A stretch of DNA of 16,391 bases from an uncultured Flavobacterium sp. (GTDB taxonomy: Bacteria; Bacteroidota; Bacteroidia; Flavobacteriales; Flavobacteriaceae). Under the pieces are notes generated by a model. That model was not told where the DNA came from, made no database searches, and saw only the letters and a program-made list of their open reading frames with translations. The stretch spans positions 1-16,391 of the forward strand of contig CAMLFV010000039.1 in NCBI GenBank assembly GCA_946479395.1, read 5' to 3'. The position numbers and the translations under genes are program-made. Of this stretch, positions 14,217 through 16,391 are shown one piece after another (the first letter of the stretch is position 1; each line of letters opens with the position of its first letter).

Positions 14217-15368
14217 ATGATACGAAAATTAACACTTTTACACTTTTTTATACTAACATCATTTTTTGTTAACGCACAACATTCTATTGAAGGAAAAGTT
14301 GTAGGATTTGAAAACGGCACAAAAGTTTATATATTTCAACAAGTTGATGACGAGTCGGTAAAAATCGATTCTACCGAAATTAAGAATAATTCCTTTAAAA
14401 TTGAAAGTAGTTCAACACCAGAAATTGATCTTTACTATATTGAATTAGGCACCACGCAAGAATATATTTTTACGTTCATTTTGGAAAGTGGTATTATAAA
14501 TTTTTCGTTTGACAAAGACAAACCATCCGAAGTAAATGTTAGCGGCACAAAGAATAATGATTTAATGACTTCTTATAACCAAGAAGCTATGCAAATTCAA
14601 GATGAAATAATGAATTTCCAAAACCAGAATCAGAAGAAATTCATGGAAGCTCAACAAAAAGATGATAAAGAAACTATACAATTTTTGTTTGATCAAGTCA
14701 CAAAACTTCAACAAAAATACATTGATCAAAATATAAACTTTTCTACAACACATAATGATTCTTACATAGCTTTATTATTAATAGAACAATTATCATTAAG
14801 CGATGCGATAACAAATGATCAAATTAAAAATCTTTACTATAATTTAAACACAAGAATAAAAGACACAAAAAGAGGAAAACTTTTTTTAGAAACTATACAA
14901 AAAATTGAAGTTTCCCAAAAAGAGAAAGAAATTAAACAGCAAAAAATTGCCATAGGTCAAAAAGCTCCGGACTTTACAGCAAACACACCTGAAGGGAAAG
15001 CAGAGTCTTTACACAAAAATTTAGGTTCAAAAGCAACAATTATTGATTTCTGGGCATCATGGTGCGGACCGTGTCGTCAAGAAAATCCTAATTTTGTTAC
15101 ACTGAATAAAAAATATAAAAATAAAGGTTTAAGAATTATTGGTGTTTCATTAGATAAAGAAAAACACGTTTGGACAAAAGCTATAAAGCAAGATAATTTA
15201 GATTGGTTGCAAATATCAAACTTACAATTTTGGGACGATGCCATAGCAAAAGAATACGCTGTAGAATCAATTCCTGCGACATTTATTTTAGATGCTAACG
15301 GAACAATTGTAGCAAAAGATTTAAGAGTCGCAGAATTAGATGCTAAAATTGCAGAACTTGTAAAATAA
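14217..15368 (+). CDS. TlpA/ResA-like thiol-disulfide oxidoreductase with DUF4369 domain, secreted (copy 2)
   Basis: This 383-residue paralogue of copy 1 aligns with it residue for residue without visible gaps. It starts MIRKLTLLHFFILTSFFVNAQ, a type I signal peptide with cleavage near VNA-QH, so it is predicted to be periplasmic and not lipid-anchored. DUF4369 occupies about 23-110, a helical linker 115-240 and the thioredoxin domain 247-383 with WCGPC (C283, C286) and cis-P353. The ATG at 14217 is preferred over an in-frame TTG at 14163, because the 18 extra codons would run through the terminator of copy 1. By my count identity to copy 1 is about 51% over residues 21-110 but about 83% over 247-383. 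Expression depends on reading through the upstream hairpin or on a promoter I cannot see. Confidence 0.92.
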   Translation: MIRKLTLLHFFILTSFFVNAQHSIEGKVVGFENGTKVYIFQQVDDESVKIDSTEIKNNSFKIESSSTPEIDLYYIELGTTQEYIFTFILESGIINFSFDKDKPSEVNVSGTKNNDLMTSYNQEAMQIQDEIMNFQNQNQKKFMEAQQKDDKETIQFLFDQVTKLQQKYIDQNINFSTTHNDSYIALLLIEQLSLSDAITNDQIKNLYYNLNTRIKDTKRGKLFLETIQKIEVSQKEKEIKQQKIAIGQKAPDFTANTPEGKAESLHKNLGSKATIIDFWASWCGPCRQENPNFVTLNKKYKNKGLRIIGVSLDKEKHVWTKAIKQDNLDWLQISNLQFWDDAIAKEYAVESIPATFILDANGTIVAKDLRVAELDAKIAELVK

Positions 15369-15388
15369 TACTTCTTGCAAAATCATAA

Positions 15389-15416
15389 AAAAGTCGGTAC
15401 ATTGTTACCGACTTTT
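15389..15416 (+). terminator. terminator after TlpA copy 2, duplicate of the one at 14176-14205
   Basis: An 11-bp stem (AAAAGTCGGTA at 15389-15399, complement at 15406-15416) encloses the same CATTGT loop. From the stop codon through the hairpin this region differs from the copy 1 downstream region by one base substitution and one T fewer. It lies 13 bases before the ATG of copy 3 at 15430. The T tail after the stem is short (the stem's own T run is followed by ACG), so read-through is plausible. Confidence 0.85.
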
Positions 15417-15429
15417 ACGTTTTACAATT

Positions 15430-16320
15430 ATGCTGCAAAAAAATATTTTTTATTTACTCCTACTCTTTGCTCCTTTTATAGCAAGTGCCCAACAAATTGG
15501 AAAACAACAGCAGAAAGAAAATTCTAAAAATGAAGGTTTTGCCGAGTTTGAAAATTTCATTAAACCTTACAGAGAAAAATTAGAAGAAATTTCTCAGCAG
15601 AAACCTAAAATAGCGGATCCGTCAAACTTTACTATCGAAGAAAGAAATGCCTATGTGAATCATTTTCTATTAGAAAAAAAAGCAAAAAATGACATTGAAT
15701 TAGCAAAATTTATCTTTATAGAACAAAATAAAAACAGCAGTTATACTCCAATTTTAGTGGCTGAAAAATTAAATAGTGTTTTTGAAGAAGTTAATTATGA
15801 TTTATTAGAAACTTTTTATGAAGGATTAAACCAAAACGATAAAAATTCTGAAAAAGGCAAAAAACTCGCATCATTTTTAAAAGAATACGAACAGATAAGA
15901 ATTGGTGGTAAGGTTGCAGATTTTTCATTACCCGATGTAAATAAGAAACCGAAAACCTTATATAAAAATTTAGGCAAATATACCATTATTGATTTTTGGG
16001 CTTCGTGGTGTGCTCCTTGTCGACAAGAAAACCCAAACACTGTTGCACTTTACAATAAATATAAAAATAAAGGACTTAAAATAATCGGAGTTTCGTTAGA
16101 TACAGATGAACAAAAGTGGATTGGTGCAATTGAAAAAGACAAGTTAACGTGGTTGCAACTTTCAAATTTAACCGGGTGGAAAGAATCTTTACTACAGTAT
16201 TTTAAAGTAACATCTATCCCTAAATTAATTATATTAGATAAAAAAGGAACTATTATAGCTAAAGATTTAAGAGGTGAAGGATTAACTAAAAAGATAGATG
16301 AGCTATTCTCAAAAAAATAA
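15430..16320 (+). CDS. TlpA-like thiol-disulfide oxidoreductase lacking DUF4369 (copy 3)
   Basis: This 296-residue secreted protein has a type I signal peptide (MLQKNIFYLLLLFAPFIASA, cleavage near Q21). A lysine/glutamate-rich helical region (about 30-155) resembles the helical linker of copies 1 and 2 (for example EKGKKLASFLKEYEQ against KKGKEFAENLKKIE). The thioredoxin domain from about 158 has ADFSLPD, WCAPC (C194, C197), GVSLD and cis-P264 in TSIPKLI. The DUF4369 domain at the front of the other copies is absent, explaining the shorter length. The thioredoxin domain is clearly more distant from copies 1 and 2 than they are from each other. It sits 13 bases after the copy 2 hairpin and has its own terminator, closing the array. 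The role is probably envelope thiol redox; partners are unknown. Confidence 0.9.
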   Translation: MLQKNIFYLLLLFAPFIASAQQIGKQQQKENSKNEGFAEFENFIKPYREKLEEISQQKPKIADPSNFTIEERNAYVNHFLLEKKAKNDIELAKFIFIEQNKNSSYTPILVAEKLNSVFEEVNYDLLETFYEGLNQNDKNSEKGKKLASFLKEYEQIRIGGKVADFSLPDVNKKPKTLYKNLGKYTIIDFWASWCAPCRQENPNTVALYNKYKNKGLKIIGVSLDTDEQKWIGAIEKDKLTWLQLSNLTGWKESLLQYFKVTSIPKLIILDKKGTIIAKDLRGEGLTKKIDELFSKK

Positions 16321-16341
16321 AATCGTACTTACACAGTAGTC

Positions 16342-16371
16342 ATGGTCGGAATAAAGTTCCGGCCATTTTTT
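16342..16371 (+). terminator. Rho-independent terminator after TlpA copy 3
   Basis: A 10-bp stem (ATGGTCGGAA at 16342-16351 with TTCCGGCCAT at 16357-16366, one G-U wobble) encloses the loop TAAAG and is followed by five T. Its sequence differs from the hairpins after copies 1 and 2, so this one was not duplicated. The last 20 bases of the window show nothing further. Confidence 0.85.
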
Positions 16372-16391
16372 ATGCTTAAGTTTTGAACACT

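Noticed and set aside
1..16391. Mobile element, prophage, CRISPR, toxin-antitoxin or defence island
   Set aside because: I found no transposase, integrase, repeat-spacer pattern, tRNA-associated repeat or abrupt change in base composition. Apart from the tlpA array the window is core-genome-like.

Overview
This window looks like an ordinary chromosomal stretch of an AT-rich Bacteroidota bacterium, most likely a member of the Flavobacteriaceae. The evidence is the low GC content, AAA/TTT-rich codon use, near absence of Shine-Dalgarno sequences, several matches to the Bacteroidota -33 TTG / -7 TAnnTTTG promoter type, and gene families typical of the group: DUF4369-TlpA proteins, paired bacterial PH-domain proteins, AarC-type CoA-transferase and menaquinone genes. 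I see no phage, insertion sequence, CRISPR array, rRNA or tRNA.

Left part (1-4743, all minus strand): a compact overlapping cluster is transcribed leftward. It starts with two membrane PH-domain (bPH2, YdbS/YdbT-like) proteins, followed by an alpha/beta hydrolase, menA (DHNA polyprenyltransferase) and a UPF0173 metal-dependent hydrolase. A hairpin terminator then separates it from the 5' part of menC (o-succinylbenzoate synthase), which runs off the left edge. menA and menC mark this as a menaquinone locus, and the hydrolase is a candidate MenH.

Middle part (4744-10467): an outer-membrane beta-barrel protein and a META/HslJ-like lipoprotein form a minus-strand pair with its own terminator. 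Divergent from them is a plus-strand pair, a MATE efflux transporter and a very acidic 77-residue protein. This pair converges on a minus-strand acetyl-CoA hydrolase/succinyl-CoA:acetate CoA-transferase, and the two sides share a terminator whose left arm is made of the last codons of the CoA-transferase. Upstream of the CoA-transferase are a uridine-phosphorylase-like enzyme and a SUI1/YciH initiation-factor homologue, 1 base apart.

Right part (10547-16391, plus strand): a small gene without any ATG codon, a periplasmic-binding-protein-fold protein lacking a signal peptide, a membrane-anchored transglutaminase-like protease fold and a DUF423 membrane protein are tightly spaced. They are followed by three tandem paralogues of a TlpA/ResA-like thiol-disulfide oxidoreductase. 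Each paralogue ends in a hairpin terminator. The first two share nearly identical 3' ends and terminators but diverged N-terminal halves and different predicted anchoring (lipoprotein versus secreted). The third has lost the N-terminal DUF4369 domain. This array is the most interesting structure in the window.
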